NCBI GenBank assembly: GCA_017961325.1
Contig: JAGCXM010000014.1
Coordinates: 62,001-126,000 of the forward strand
From: a bacterium
GTDB taxonomy: Bacteria; UBP6; UBA1177
DNA length: 64,000 nt
Reading direction: 5' to 3'
Shown: positions 55,103-63,406 of the stretch, in pieces
Layout of the letters: each line of letters starts with the position of its first letter
How positions within the stretch are numbered: the first letter of the stretch is position 1
Translations under genes and position numbers: made by a program
Notes under the pieces: model-generated
The model's database searches: none
Told to the model about the DNA's origin: nothing
The model's input: only the letters and a program-made list of their open reading frames with translations

Positions 55103-55525
55103 TTATGACAGAGCAGCTCCCAGGGCTTTGCATGCTTCTATTGCTGCATTATCCGGAGCTTCGTTGCAGATTACGCAGTCACACGCAAGATTCGCTCCCA
55201 TCTCTTTACATGAAGCCTCCCAGTTCCGCATCCATTCGCCGTCACCCCATCCGTATGAGCCGAAAAGAGCGATTTTTTTGCCGCCGAGTTTTGCGGCACA
55301 GGCATCGAACATCGGTTTAAATTCACCGTCCTCAAGCTCTTCAGCTCCCATTGCAGGACAACCGAATGCAATTGCATCGAATTCATCCATTTTTGATTCC
55401 GAAAACTCGGATGAAGTGAAAAGCGCTGCTTCCGCGCCCTTTTCTTTTACACCTTCAACAACAGCTTTTGCCATAGCTTCGGTGTTTCCTGTTCCGCTGT
55501 AATAAACAACTGCGACTTTACTCAT
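55103..55525 (-). CDS. Short-chain flavodoxin
   Basis: 140 residues, the size of clostridial-type flavodoxin. The FMN phosphate loop is YYSGTGNTEAMA; the isoalloxazine loops are FGCPAMGAEELE and GSYGWGDGEWM. Carries low-potential electrons in the cytoplasm, often replacing ferredoxin under iron limitation. AGGAGG precedes the ATG. The gene upstream encodes a DUF3793 protein, a neighbour pairing I know from Firmicutes; together with the flanking repeats this hints at acquisition by transfer. Confidence 0.95.
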   Translation of the reverse strand: MSKVAVVYYSGTGNTEAMAKAVVEGVKEKGAEAALFTSSEFSESKMDEFDAIAFGCPAMGAEELEDGEFKPMFDACAAKLGGKKIALFGSYGWGDGEWMRNWEASCKEMGANLACDCVICNEAPDNAAIEACKALGAALS

Positions 55526-55554
55526 TTGACAACCTCCTGATAAAATTAAACAAA

Positions 55555-56115
55555 TTATATATTGCCATCTGCAATCGCCAAATGTTCGACTGACAGACCG
55601 CGACCTAACATCTCGCTATAGGCATTTGTACATTTCTGATATTCGTCAAAAAGTTTCCTTGCTGTTTCCTCATCCCCATAGACTTTCCAGCATCCGACAA
55701 ACTTACATTTTGACGAATTGTTTATGAAACCGCTGACATCCTCCGGAGGATAGCCGAGAAAAAATCCTATTTCATGCGGAAACCCTTCGCATACTCGCAG
55801 TTTTCCGACAAGATGTGCGACACAGCTCTCAGGCTTCTCTGTGCAGTATCCGAGCTCTCTCAGAATCCTGCATGTCATGGAATTTTTCAAATCGCGAAGA
55901 AGATGGGCAGGACGATAAAGATAAAGCAAAGCCCTCTTGCCTTTGATCTGTAACGGCATAAGCCTCAAACCTTTTTTACAGAAAAGAGAGTTGAAGTAAC
56001 TAATTCGCCCGCAAAGCTCCTTTTTATCAGAAAAACAGCATGAAAACATATTCGCAGTTTTTATTCCGGCAAGCGTCGGAGAGCAGTATTTAACAATCAT
56101 ATTTTCGCAAATCAT
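55555..56115 (-). CDS. DUF3793 family protein
   Basis: 186 residues from the ATG at 56115 (GGGGTT upstream). DUF3793 features: an early HC-type cluster replaced here by KYCSPTLAGIKTANMFSC, then LLYLYRP, ILRELGY, EFPHEIGFFLGYPPEDVSGFI-like text (here GFPHEIGFFLGYPPEDV) and CKFVGCWKVYGD near the C terminus. The biochemical role is unknown; the family commonly sits with flavodoxin genes and iron-related regulation has been proposed. It is 29 bp upstream of flavodoxin and probably cotranscribed with it. Confidence 0.85.
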   Translation of the reverse strand: MICENMIVKYCSPTLAGIKTANMFSCCFSDKKELCGRISYFNSLFCKKGLRLMPLQIKGKRALLYLYRPAHLLRDLKNSMTCRILRELGYCTEKPESCVAHLVGKLRVCEGFPHEIGFFLGYPPEDVSGFINNSSKCKFVGCWKVYGDEETARKLFDEYQKCTNAYSEMLGRGLSVEHLAIADGNI

Positions 56116-56285
56116 ATTAACCCCAAAATCAAAGATCTGAGACAACATTCACAGCTTATTAAATTTATTTTTTCTTATTTAATTAAATTAGAAAGAACTA
56201 ATTCACTTGTTTATATTGCACAAAATAGCAAATATGTCAATAAAAAATTTTTTTATTACAGATATTGACAAAATTTTCAAATTAT

Positions 56286-56301
56286 ATTAGCGTTAGCTAA
56301 T
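56286..56301. promoter_or_regulatory. Inverted repeat in the divergent gap DUF3793/lipoprotein
   Basis: ATTAGC and GCTAAT flank a 4-base centre in a very AT-rich 255-bp gap between divergent genes. It could be an operator for an unidentified regulator; a TTGACA box lies about 20 bp to its left. Confidence 0.4.
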
Positions 56302-56370
56302 CAAGTCGTTCTTTCAAAAAAAATACTAGCTTGTAATGTGTATGAAAAACTTTATTTTTGGAGGTAAAAA

Positions 56371-57051
56371 ATGAAAAAATTTTCACTTGTTTCGACTTTG
56401 CTTGTTATGGCAATTTTCGTTGTATGCTGCGGTGGCAACAATGATGATGACAAAAAAACTTCGGAAAATTCCCAATCTGCAGAAACCGCAGATTCTGACA
56501 ATGAAAAAACAGATGCAACCACTGAAGAAACAAATCAGTCCAACGAAGAAGTCGATGCGGAAACATCTGCCACTTCAAAAGAAGAAGCAAACGAGGATGA
56601 TTCAAATCCAGAAAATACTACTCTTTCCTGCAAAAATGACCTTTGCACGGATTCATCGACCAATTTGATGTGGTCTCCAAAAACCACAAAATATATGTCT
56701 TGGGACGAAGCAAAGGATTATTGTGAAAATTTGGAGGAAAACGGTTATTCCGACTGGCATCTTCCTACAATCAGCGAACTCAGGACGTTAATTCAAAATT
56801 GCGAAAATACGATAACAGGCGGCACATGTCAGGCAACAGACAGCTGTTTGTCTTTTGAATGCAGAGATACTTCGTGCGGCGGCTGCGAAAAGACTGCAAC
56901 TTCAAATTACAGCAAACTTGGCGACAGCGGTGACTTCTGGTCATCATCTGAACTTTCAGACGAAAATGGTGCATGGTACATATGTTTCTGCCACGCAGAT
57001 GTTAATATCGGTTCCAAAGATACCAAAAACCGTCTCAGATGTGTAAGATAA
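56371..57051 (+). CDS. Lcl_C lipoprotein inside the repeat-flanked module
   Basis: 226 residues, the shortest of the family here. GGAGG precedes the ATG. The lipobox is VVCC (Cys20), with an unusual Cys at -1. The tether (about 24-84) is Asp/Glu/Ser/Thr-rich; the Lcl_C domain (about 90-226) shows LMWSPKTTKYMSWDEAKDY, DWHLPTISELRTLIQNC, FWSSSELSDENGAWY and LRCVR. It lies between the two 32-bp repeats, oriented opposite to flavodoxin and DUF3793. Surface role inferred. Confidence 0.85.
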   Translation: MKKFSLVSTLLVMAIFVVCCGGNNDDDKKTSENSQSAETADSDNEKTDATTEETNQSNEEVDAETSATSKEEANEDDSNPENTTLSCKNDLCTDSSTNLMWSPKTTKYMSWDEAKDYCENLEENGYSDWHLPTISELRTLIQNCENTITGGTCQATDSCLSFECRDTSCGGCEKTATSNYSKLGDSGDFWSSSELSDENGAWYICFCHADVNIGSKDTKNRLRCVR

Positions 57052-57123
57052 TATTCTGATGCACAGATCTTATCGTTAAATAATCATAGAATTTCGTTAA
57101 TATTTCTCAGTGCTTAATTAAAA

Positions 57124-57155
57124 GTTTATATCGCTTCAAGCAGGAAGTAGTGGAT
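57124..57155. repeat. Right 32-bp perfect direct repeat (trmB 3' end)
   Basis: Contains the final codons and stop of trmB. Perfect match to 55051-55082, 2073 bp away in the same orientation; the sequences diverge at once outside the repeat. Confidence 0.95.
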
Positions 57156-57722
57156 CTCCCAGCAGTCCGCGATCTGTTTCTTTTCCCATTTGGTTTTTAT
57201 GGGTCTGTCATCGCCGCCGTAGGGAAGACGCCTGAAAAATGCGCCGGTATCGGCAATTTCCTTTTCCATGAATTCGGCGTATTCGGGGTGATCTGTCGCA
57301 ATGAAGAGTTTTCCGCCTTTTTTCAGGCGGTTTCTAAGCATGATGAGGTTTTCAAAGCGGACAGTCCTGAACTTGTGGTGTTTTTTCTTCGGCCACGGAT
57401 CGGGAAAGTATATGTGAATCGCATCAAGCGAATAGAACGGTACGAGTTCGCGCATCACTGCGATTGCTTCGAAGCAGACGATGCGGACATTATCCTGGTT
57501 GAGTCTTCTTTTCAGATTTTTTTCGCCGCGGAGGAAGAATTTGCGGCTGTATTCCAGCCCGAGAAAGCCGGTATCGGGCTTTGAATTCGCGTATTCGCTC
57601 AAAAAGTGACCGCTGCAGAAACCGATCTCCACCTCAGCATGTTCTTTGCCGAAAAGTTCTTTGAAATCAAAGGGCTGGAAGGCAAACTTCTCAAGCGGGA
57701 TTTCGATTTCTGAGCTAATCAT
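57126..57722 (-). CDS. trmB: tRNA (guanine-N7)-methyltransferase
   Basis: Methylates G46 of tRNAs with SAM. 198 residues from the ATG at 57722, which overlaps the hpt end by eight bases. The Rossmann motif reads VEIGFCSGHFLSEYA (Cys where Gly is usual), followed by FLGLEYSRKFF. The diagnostic FPDPWPKKKHHK follows, and ATDHPEYAEFM is near the C terminus. Its last codons form the right-hand 32-bp direct repeat. The upstream TTG at 57740 is less likely as start. It follows hpt in an operon with the response-regulator-like gene. Confidence 0.93.
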   Translation of the reverse strand: MISSEIEIPLEKFAFQPFDFKELFGKEHAEVEIGFCSGHFLSEYANSKPDTGFLGLEYSRKFFLRGEKNLKRRLNQDNVRIVCFEAIAVMRELVPFYSLDAIHIYFPDPWPKKKHHKFRTVRFENLIMLRNRLKKGGKLFIATDHPEYAEFMEKEIADTGAFFRRLPYGGDDRPIKTKWEKKQIADCWEIHYFLLEAI

Positions 57723-58239
57723 TTCTGTCGCTCTCTTCAAGAATCTCGATGTCGGGAAGGTTTCTGTATTTCTGATCGAGATCGAGTCCGTAACCGACGA
57801 TGAATTCGTTTCTTATGTCAAAACCGAGGTAATCGACCCTGACTCTGCCGCGGTTGACATCTTTTTTCTCGAAAAGTGAGCAGATTTTCACCGATTCGGG
57901 ATGAACTTTTTCGAGTTCCTTGAGAAAAAACGAAAGAGTCGTGCCGGTATCGACGATGTCTTCAACGATAAGAAGATTTCTTCCTTCGAAACGTGTCATC
58001 TCACCCTGATCCATCGAGACACTGCCGCTGCTTTTCATCCCTTTGTAGCTTGAAAGTCTGATGCAGTCGAGCTCGACGCGGTTTGACTTTATCTCCCTGA
58101 AAAGATCGGCACCGAAAAGAGTGCTGCCTTTCAGAACTATTAAAAACGTAAACTCTTTTCCTTCGTAATCTCTGGTGATTTCGCGCCCCAACTCTTTGAC
58201 TCTCGCTTTGAGTTCTTCCGCACTTATAAGCGTTCTCAT
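57715..58239 (-). CDS. hpt: Hypoxanthine phosphoribosyltransferase
   Basis: Salvages hypoxanthine and guanine with PRPP. 174 residues. The PRPP-binding motif is LLIVEDIVDTGTTL, with VLKGSTLFGADLFREI at the N-terminal pyrophosphate loop, the flexible-loop region SSYKGMKSSGSV, and FIVGYGLDLDQKYRNLPDI at the C terminus. The start overlaps the stop of the upstream response-regulator-like gene (ATGA), indicating translational coupling. Confidence 0.95.
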   Translation of the reverse strand: MRTLISAEELKARVKELGREITRDYEGKEFTFLIVLKGSTLFGADLFREIKSNRVELDCIRLSSYKGMKSSGSVSMDQGEMTRFEGRNLLIVEDIVDTGTTLSFFLKELEKVHPESVKICSLFEKKDVNRGRVRVDYLGFDIRNEFIVGYGLDLDQKYRNLPDIEILEESDRND

Positions 58240-59450
58240 ATCAAACCCCGCCGGTAAACAAATATTACAACTGCAACCAAAATCGCAATAAAAATCAATA
58301 CCTTGGCAAAATTGCCCGATTTTTTCCGCTTCGGTTTTTCTGCCGGATGCTTCGGTGATTCTTCAGCCTCTTTTCTGCCGCCATCGGCAAAAATATAGTT
58401 TTCTTCAACAATTTCAATCTCTTCCAAATTCATTTCCGGTTTTTCAAGGCTTTCTTTTGAAGATGTTCCGTCAGGATTTTCAGGCGTTTCATACTCGTTC
58501 TGCACGTTTTCAATGGAGAGCACGGACAAATCGAAAAGCTGCTTCAGATAAGCCGCCGTCAGTTTTCTGTCTCCGCCGCACGAATCAATGATTTCACTTA
58601 ACCTGCTCCCCGTTTCGGCTATTTGCCTTATCACTGAATCTATATCATCCGGCAGCAAGTTGAGATTATCGACGAATTTTGAAAAATCGAGGTATACAAC
58701 TGTGTCAAGCGGCGGAAGGCTTTGAAGAATTTCCGAATATTCCTTGAACCAGGCCGCTGCTTTTTCCATGATTTTCTTCTGAGGAATGCAGATGTTCCTT
58801 TCAACATCGACCTCCTTGTAATTCACCGAAAAATCACCGTCAGACCATGAAAGTATCTCGTAAAGCTCCTCCATTCCGTCATTGTTTTCGCCGCCTTCGA
58901 CCTCGACGCGGACAATGCTGCCATCTTCGCAGAAAATAACGCCTTTTCTGTCCGCCGAAGAAGAAAATTCGATTTCGCCGGAAGATTTGTTTTCAAGCAT
59001 GATGTTGAGAATATTCAGCACGGAAATATCCGAAATGTCGCCCTGCAGAGTGTTTTCAGCCGAATCCTGCCGGTTTTTCGACTCGTATCCGCTCCAAAGC
59101 TCCTTGATGCCTTCCATAAAATCATCTATGAAAATCGGTTTTGCGAAAACGGATGCCGCTCCGAGGCTCAGGGCCAGAATTTTTTTCTCGACATCGCGCG
59201 ATGAAGAGAGAAAAACGAAAAGAATACGGGCGGTTTCAGGATTCATTTTGACCCGCTTCATAAAATCTATGCCGTCCAAACCCGGCAGAATCATTTCAGA
59301 AATGATGATTTCAGGCATAGAATCCGGAATTGCCATGAGCGCATCGGCGGAATTGCCGAAAGTAACTACATCACAACCGATCCGGCGCAGCTTCAGCTTT
59401 AAAATCGAAGCAACCTGTTCGTCTGAATCGACAACGAAAACTTTTCTCAA
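58236..59450 (-). CDS. Membrane-anchored pseudo-receiver protein with DUF4388
   Basis: 404 residues from a TTG at 59450, chosen because GGGTGG lies six bases before it. A receiver domain (about 1-120) keeps the acidic pair (VVDSDE), the Ser switch (LSSS) and Lys104 (FAKP). The phospho-acceptor Asp is replaced by Glu52 (IISEMILPGLDG). A DUF4388 (PatA-type) domain follows at about 135-245, then an uncharacterised helical part. A single C-terminal membrane helix (about 381-398) ends YRRGLI. The Glu may mimic constitutive phosphorylation; membrane tethering of a receiver is rare. Signalling role inferred; first gene of the unit with hpt and trmB. Confidence 0.85.
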   Translation of the reverse strand: MRKVFVVDSDEQVASILKLKLRRIGCDVVTFGNSADALMAIPDSMPEIIISEMILPGLDGIDFMKRVKMNPETARILFVFLSSSRDVEKKILALSLGAASVFAKPIFIDDFMEGIKELWSGYESKNRQDSAENTLQGDISDISVLNILNIMLENKSSGEIEFSSSADRKGVIFCEDGSIVRVEVEGGENNDGMEELYEILSWSDGDFSVNYKEVDVERNICIPQKKIMEKAAAWFKEYSEILQSLPPLDTVVYLDFSKFVDNLNLLPDDIDSVIRQIAETGSRLSEIIDSCGGDRKLTAAYLKQLFDLSVLSIENVQNEYETPENPDGTSSKESLEKPEMNLEEIEIVEENYIFADGGRKEAEESPKHPAEKPKRKKSGNFAKVLIFIAILVAVVIFVYRRGLI

Positions 59451-59523
59451 AGATACCACCCGAAGCAAAAACTCGTACTATTTTAATTTTTGAGGATAGT
59501 TTGTCAAAAAGAAAGTAAGATGT

Positions 59524-60405
59524 TTACATATACCCGTCTTTCCGGAGCGTTTCGAGCCCGCCGCCGTCGTCCTTGTCCTGCGCTCTGCCGGAGCGTTCGG
59601 CGATTTTGGCGAACTTTCCGCTTTTGAGTTCTCCGATGATGTCGGCAACGTTTTTAGCGGTGCTTTCGACCGGAAAAGTGCACGGATAGCAGCCGAGAGA
59701 GCGGTATCTCTTCCCGCTGCCGTGATCGTAGTAAAGCGAAACCGTCGGGATTTTTTCGCGTTCGATGTATTCCCAGATGTTGAGTTCTGTCCAGTCGAGA
59801 AGAGGATGGATCCTGAGATGCGTTCCGGGCGCAAAATCGGTTTTGAACTGGTTCCAGAATTCCGGCGGCTGGTCGCCGACATTCCATTCGTTCGATGCGT
59901 TTCGCGGCGAGAAGTAGCGTTCCTTCGAGCGGCTTCCCTCCTCATCGCTTCTGATGCCTAGGATTATCGCGGTGAACGCTTCGTGCGATCCGTCAAGCTC
60001 GTAGCACCCTTTTTCGTGGTTGAAAACGTATCTTTTGCCGGTGCCGTCAAGAGTTGCCTTCAAAGCCTGAGTCTTGAGATTGCGGCAGCAGGTGATTCTG
60101 TCGGCGTTTCCGTCAGGGAAAGTCGCCTTCTGCTCAAGCGCCTCCTCGTTGACTCCTACGACCATATTCAAGTGCCATTCCTTCGTGAGTTTATCGCGGT
60201 ATTCGATCATTTCCGGGATTTTGTAGTGCGTATCGATGTGGATCAGCGGAAACGGAACGTGACCGAAAAACGCCTTTTTCACGAGCCAGAGCAGCACGGT
60301 GCTGTCCTTGCCGATGGACCAGAGCATGCCGAGATTTTTAAAATTCGCGTAAGATTCCCTGATTATGTGGATCGAAGTCGCCTCAAGGCGGTCAAGGTGT
60401 TCCAT
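59524..60405 (-). CDS. cysD: Sulfate adenylyltransferase small subunit
   Basis: Makes APS from sulfate and ATP, normally with the GTPase CysN. 293 residues. The PP-loop is WSIGKDSTV; family text includes [47 protein letters not shown] and [14 protein letters not shown], with the C-terminal [20 protein letters not shown]. No cysN follows: the next gene on this strand is the receiver-like protein. Its own promoter lies at 60426. cysC is 45 kb away in the cdaA operon. Confidence 0.95.
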   Translation of the reverse strand: MEHLDRLEATSIHIIRESYANFKNLGMLWSIGKDSTVLLWLVKKAFFGHVPFPLIHIDTHYKIPEMIEYRDKLTKEWHLNMVVGVNEEALEQKATFPDGNADRITCCRNLKTQALKATLDGTGKRYVFNHEKGCYELDGSHEAFTAIILGIRSDEEGSRSKERYFSPRNASNEWNVGDQPPEFWNQFKTDFAPGTHLRIHPLLDWTELNIWEYIEREKIPTVSLYYDHGSGKRYRSLGCYPCTFPVESTAKNVADIIGELKSGKFAKIAERSGRAQDKDDGGGLETLRKDGYM

Positions 60406-60425
60406 TTCGCCTCCAAAAACGGTGC

Positions 60426-60453
60426 ATAGTAGCAGAAGATTTTTTTATGTAAA
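60426..60453 (-). promoter_or_regulatory. Promoter of cysD
   Basis: On the minus strand, TTTACA (60448-60453) and TACTAT (60426-60431) with a 16-bp spacer, about 20 bp upstream of the start. Confidence 0.55.
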
Positions 60454-60495
60454 TTTTTGCCTCCAATAGTGGCTACAAATTAAGTTTTGAGTTTC

Positions 60496-60524
60496 TTGAC
60501 TTAAAAACGCTTTTCAAATAAGTT
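60496..60524 (+). promoter_or_regulatory. Candidate promoter of the FadL-like gene
   Basis: TTGACT at 60496-60501 and TAAGTT at 60519-60524 with a 17-bp spacer; the -10 match is modest. The element resembles the one at 22310. Confidence 0.45.
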
Positions 60525-60572
60525 CACCCGTTTGAATCGTGTTTATTGTGAATTTATTATGGAGCTTACCAT

Positions 60573-62171
60573 ATGAAACCGACAGCTAAGCTACTGTTTT
60601 TACTGGCTTTTATTTTAAGCAGCGAACTTTTTGCATCTACCGTAACCGACACTCTCGGCGCAACTAGCACGGTAAATCCCTTCAGCGCGAGAATGTTTGC
60701 CGGAGGAGCCGAAGCGACCTATTTCAATCCCGCACTTCTTCCGAAAACTAAAAGAAGTTTCACCTTGAACATGTTCTACAGCTACCGCAATCTTGACATA
60801 ACCCTTTTCGACCGTCCCGATTCTCTGAATGTCGTGGGAAACATCACCGAAAACTCGGGAATTTACGGTGCTGATCAGATAAACAGGGACAACTACGAAA
60901 CAAACCTTCCGTACAAGACCCGTCCCACTGCAGATCTTGATGCAAGAGGAAAAGACGATTCCGAAGAAGGCAGCCTCTACGGCGCGGTCGGACTGGTGCT
61001 TCCGATCTGGAAAGACTACATCGCGCTCGGTCTTTACGGAATGATCCCGATGGGTTCGCTGATGAAGGAAAAGTCGTTTTTCGCCGACGAGCGCGAAGCT
61101 AATTTCTCGAATTCGCTTCACTACGAGCTTTACGACGACAGAATGACTTCCTTCAACGTTTCCCTCGCCCTTGCCGGAGGCTACAAGTGGATCTATGCCG
61201 GAGTAGGCGTAAATATTTCAGCGGAAGCAAATGTCCAGGCTCCGATATTCACTCCAGATGCAGGCAAAAATGAAAATAAGATCGGCACCGTTGCAGAAAT
61301 CAAGCCGAAACTCGTTCCACATTTCGGACTTATAGTCAGACCGTGGGGGCCGATCCAGCTTGGTTTCACGGCGCATCTTCCGGCAAAGACAGACATCGAT
61401 GTCGATACTAAGATAACTTTCTGGTATATCGACCGCGACAAAGAGGAGGAAATCAACAGGAACAGGGTACATGTAGCATACGCTTTCAAACCGCTTGCCC
61501 TTTCACCTTCAATCGCTCTCGTCGATTTGAAATTCAAAAACGAACTGGAATTAAGCGTGGGATTCACCGCAGTCTGGCGGCAGTGGTCGAAATATAAAAA
61601 CCGCTACAACGAAAGCCCGGAATACAACATCTACTGGGACAACACTATCCAGAAAAAGGATGAAAACGGCAACATGAAAGTCGGCGGCTGGGCTTCGGAA
61701 TACGTCGAAAAATACAAATGGAAAGACAGCTGGGAATTCACTCTCGGCACAAATTTCAAATACCACGCGATCAAAACCGGTCTTGATCTGGGATATTTCA
61801 TGTCGCCCGTGCCGAAACAGGACGGCAGGACGAATTATGTCGATAACGACCGTTTTAGCATTGCAGCCGGCTTCAGCTACACTTGGAACCTGCCGAAAGA
61901 GATGCAGCTCGAGCTCGGCGGCAACTTCCAGACGCATATAATGATCGACAGGACGACCGAAAAACTTGAAGGAGAAGCCAATTCGGTCGGAAAAGACGGA
62001 ACGACGGTCGACGAGTTTCCCGATTCTGTCTGCGACGGCTTCGGAGACTGCCCTGCAGAGACTCCGATAAAAGAATCTGAAGGTTTTCAGACAAACAATC
62101 CCGGTTATCCTGGATATAAAAGCAGCGGTCAGATTTTTACCGGCGGCATTTGGCTTACACTTTACTTTTAG
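60573..62171 (+). CDS. FadL/OmpP1-family outer-membrane transport protein
   Basis: 532 residues. Signal peptide about 1-21 (LFA-S). A hatch-like N terminus (TDTLGATSTVNPFSARMFAGGAEATYFNPALLP) matches the FadL family. About fourteen amphipathic strands follow (SFTLNMFYSYRNL, LELSVGFTAVWRQW, FSIAAGFSYTWNLP, MQLELGGNFQT), ending with the aromatic LTLYF. FadL proteins bring hydrophobic compounds across the outer membrane. Long extracellular loops carry Asp/Glu/Lys-rich and Cys-containing segments. The stop is ten bases before the next lipoprotein, so the two are likely cotranscribed. Confidence 0.85.
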   Translation: MKPTAKLLFLLAFILSSELFASTVTDTLGATSTVNPFSARMFAGGAEATYFNPALLPKTKRSFTLNMFYSYRNLDITLFDRPDSLNVVGNITENSGIYGADQINRDNYETNLPYKTRPTADLDARGKDDSEEGSLYGAVGLVLPIWKDYIALGLYGMIPMGSLMKEKSFFADEREANFSNSLHYELYDDRMTSFNVSLALAGGYKWIYAGVGVNISAEANVQAPIFTPDAGKNENKIGTVAEIKPKLVPHFGLIVRPWGPIQLGFTAHLPAKTDIDVDTKITFWYIDRDKEEEINRNRVHVAYAFKPLALSPSIALVDLKFKNELELSVGFTAVWRQWSKYKNRYNESPEYNIYWDNTIQKKDENGNMKVGGWASEYVEKYKWKDSWEFTLGTNFKYHAIKTGLDLGYFMSPVPKQDGRTNYVDNDRFSIAAGFSYTWNLPKEMQLELGGNFQTHIMIDRTTEKLEGEANSVGKDGTTVDEFPDSVCDGFGDCPAETPIKESEGFQTNNPGYPGYKSSGQIFTGGIWLTLYF

Positions 62172-62180
62172 GAGGATAAA

Positions 62181-63338
62181 ATGAAAAAATTGGTAGTAAT
62201 TTTAGCAGCTTTTGTTTTAGCACTTTTTGTTGTTTCCTGCGGCGGTGACAGTGACGAACCGAAAGAAGGCGGAGACACAGATACCTCGACGGAAGAACCG
62301 GCTGACACTGAAACCGACACGAATACCGATACTTCGGACAGTGATACAGGCACTGAAAATCCGGATACGGCAACAGATGCCGATACGGATTCGGACGATA
62401 ATACCGACACGACACCCGAAGAACCGGACGACACCGATACCGACACGAAACCTGCTGCGGGAAACTGCACCGAAGGCGAAATAAGACTCGGCGAAACGGT
62501 CTGCGGTTCTACTCAGCACGGCAAACTTTATCAGAAATGCGAAAACGGCGACTGGGAAGACACCGAAAAATGCACCTGCGACCCCGGTGAATATCCCGAA
62601 GTCTGCGGATATTACGCACAGAAAATGTGGTTCACTTCAAGTTCGAAAGTTGCTACGATAGACCTTGCCGAAGGCTGGACAAGAACTTATTTCCACATCG
62701 TTCAGGAACAGGAACAGGACAAAGTTCACGCAAAAGCAACCTATTGCAACATCAAGATCGACAACTCGATGAGCGCGCTTCTTCAGGTCATCATGCCGCA
62801 GTCGTTTGCCGACGCTCTGGGAACTGCCTTGAAAGAATCTTATATCACCAAAAACGATGACAATACTTTCGGATTCAATCAGGATATTTTCTGGGAAATC
62901 CGCGGAATCGATCCGGCATGCTACGGCGACAATCCGGCGGGATATGTTCTTCCGTCAAATTCGGCTGACCCGTGTATTCAGGACTGGGACAACGACGGAA
63001 TGCCGGGACTTACAGTCAATGCAAAAGGAAGCATCGGCGGCAACAGCATCATGAACATGATTGAAAAATCTTCTTCCATAATTCACGACGGCTTGATTTC
63101 GGAAGACGGTCTGAAAATTGACGCCATAGTCTCATGGACTGATGAACAGAAGATTCTTTACGCTGAAAACAACGCTCTTAAAGGCGGTTCCGACAACAAA
63201 CTGAAAGATAAGTCAAGCAAGTTCGACGGTCCCGCAAACTTCATCGAGCAGGTCAAGATCGAAGACGGAAGCGACTGCGCATACATCGTTACGAACGCTG
63301 CGACTCTTTTCTCGCCGGATCCTGTCACTTTGAAGTAA
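62181..63338 (+). CDS. Lipoprotein with Asp/Thr-rich tether
   Basis: 385 residues with AGGAGG upstream. Lipobox VVSC (Cys20) followed by GGDSDE. The Asp/Thr/Glu tether (about 24-92) is repeat-rich at the DNA level. A Cys-rich module (about 93-142; CTEGEIRLGETVC, CENGDWEDTEKCTC) precedes a domain of unknown family (about 145-385) with four more cysteines. It follows the FadL-like gene in what appears to be one operon, hinting at a surface partner for the porin. No Lcl_C domain. Confidence 0.75.
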   Translation: MKKLVVILAAFVLALFVVSCGGDSDEPKEGGDTDTSTEEPADTETDTNTDTSDSDTGTENPDTATDADTDSDDNTDTTPEEPDDTDTDTKPAAGNCTEGEIRLGETVCGSTQHGKLYQKCENGDWEDTEKCTCDPGEYPEVCGYYAQKMWFTSSSKVATIDLAEGWTRTYFHIVQEQEQDKVHAKATYCNIKIDNSMSALLQVIMPQSFADALGTALKESYITKNDDNTFGFNQDIFWEIRGIDPACYGDNPAGYVLPSNSADPCIQDWDNDGMPGLTVNAKGSIGGNSIMNMIEKSSSIIHDGLISEDGLKIDAIVSWTDEQKILYAENNALKGGSDNKLKDKSSKFDGPANFIEQVKIEDGSDCAYIVTNAATLFSPDPVTLK

Positions 63339-63406
63339 ATTTTGAATCAAACTGATATCCGCAACGTTTCGCTTAAACCATTTTCGAACAGATTTTCGGA
63401 GTAACT

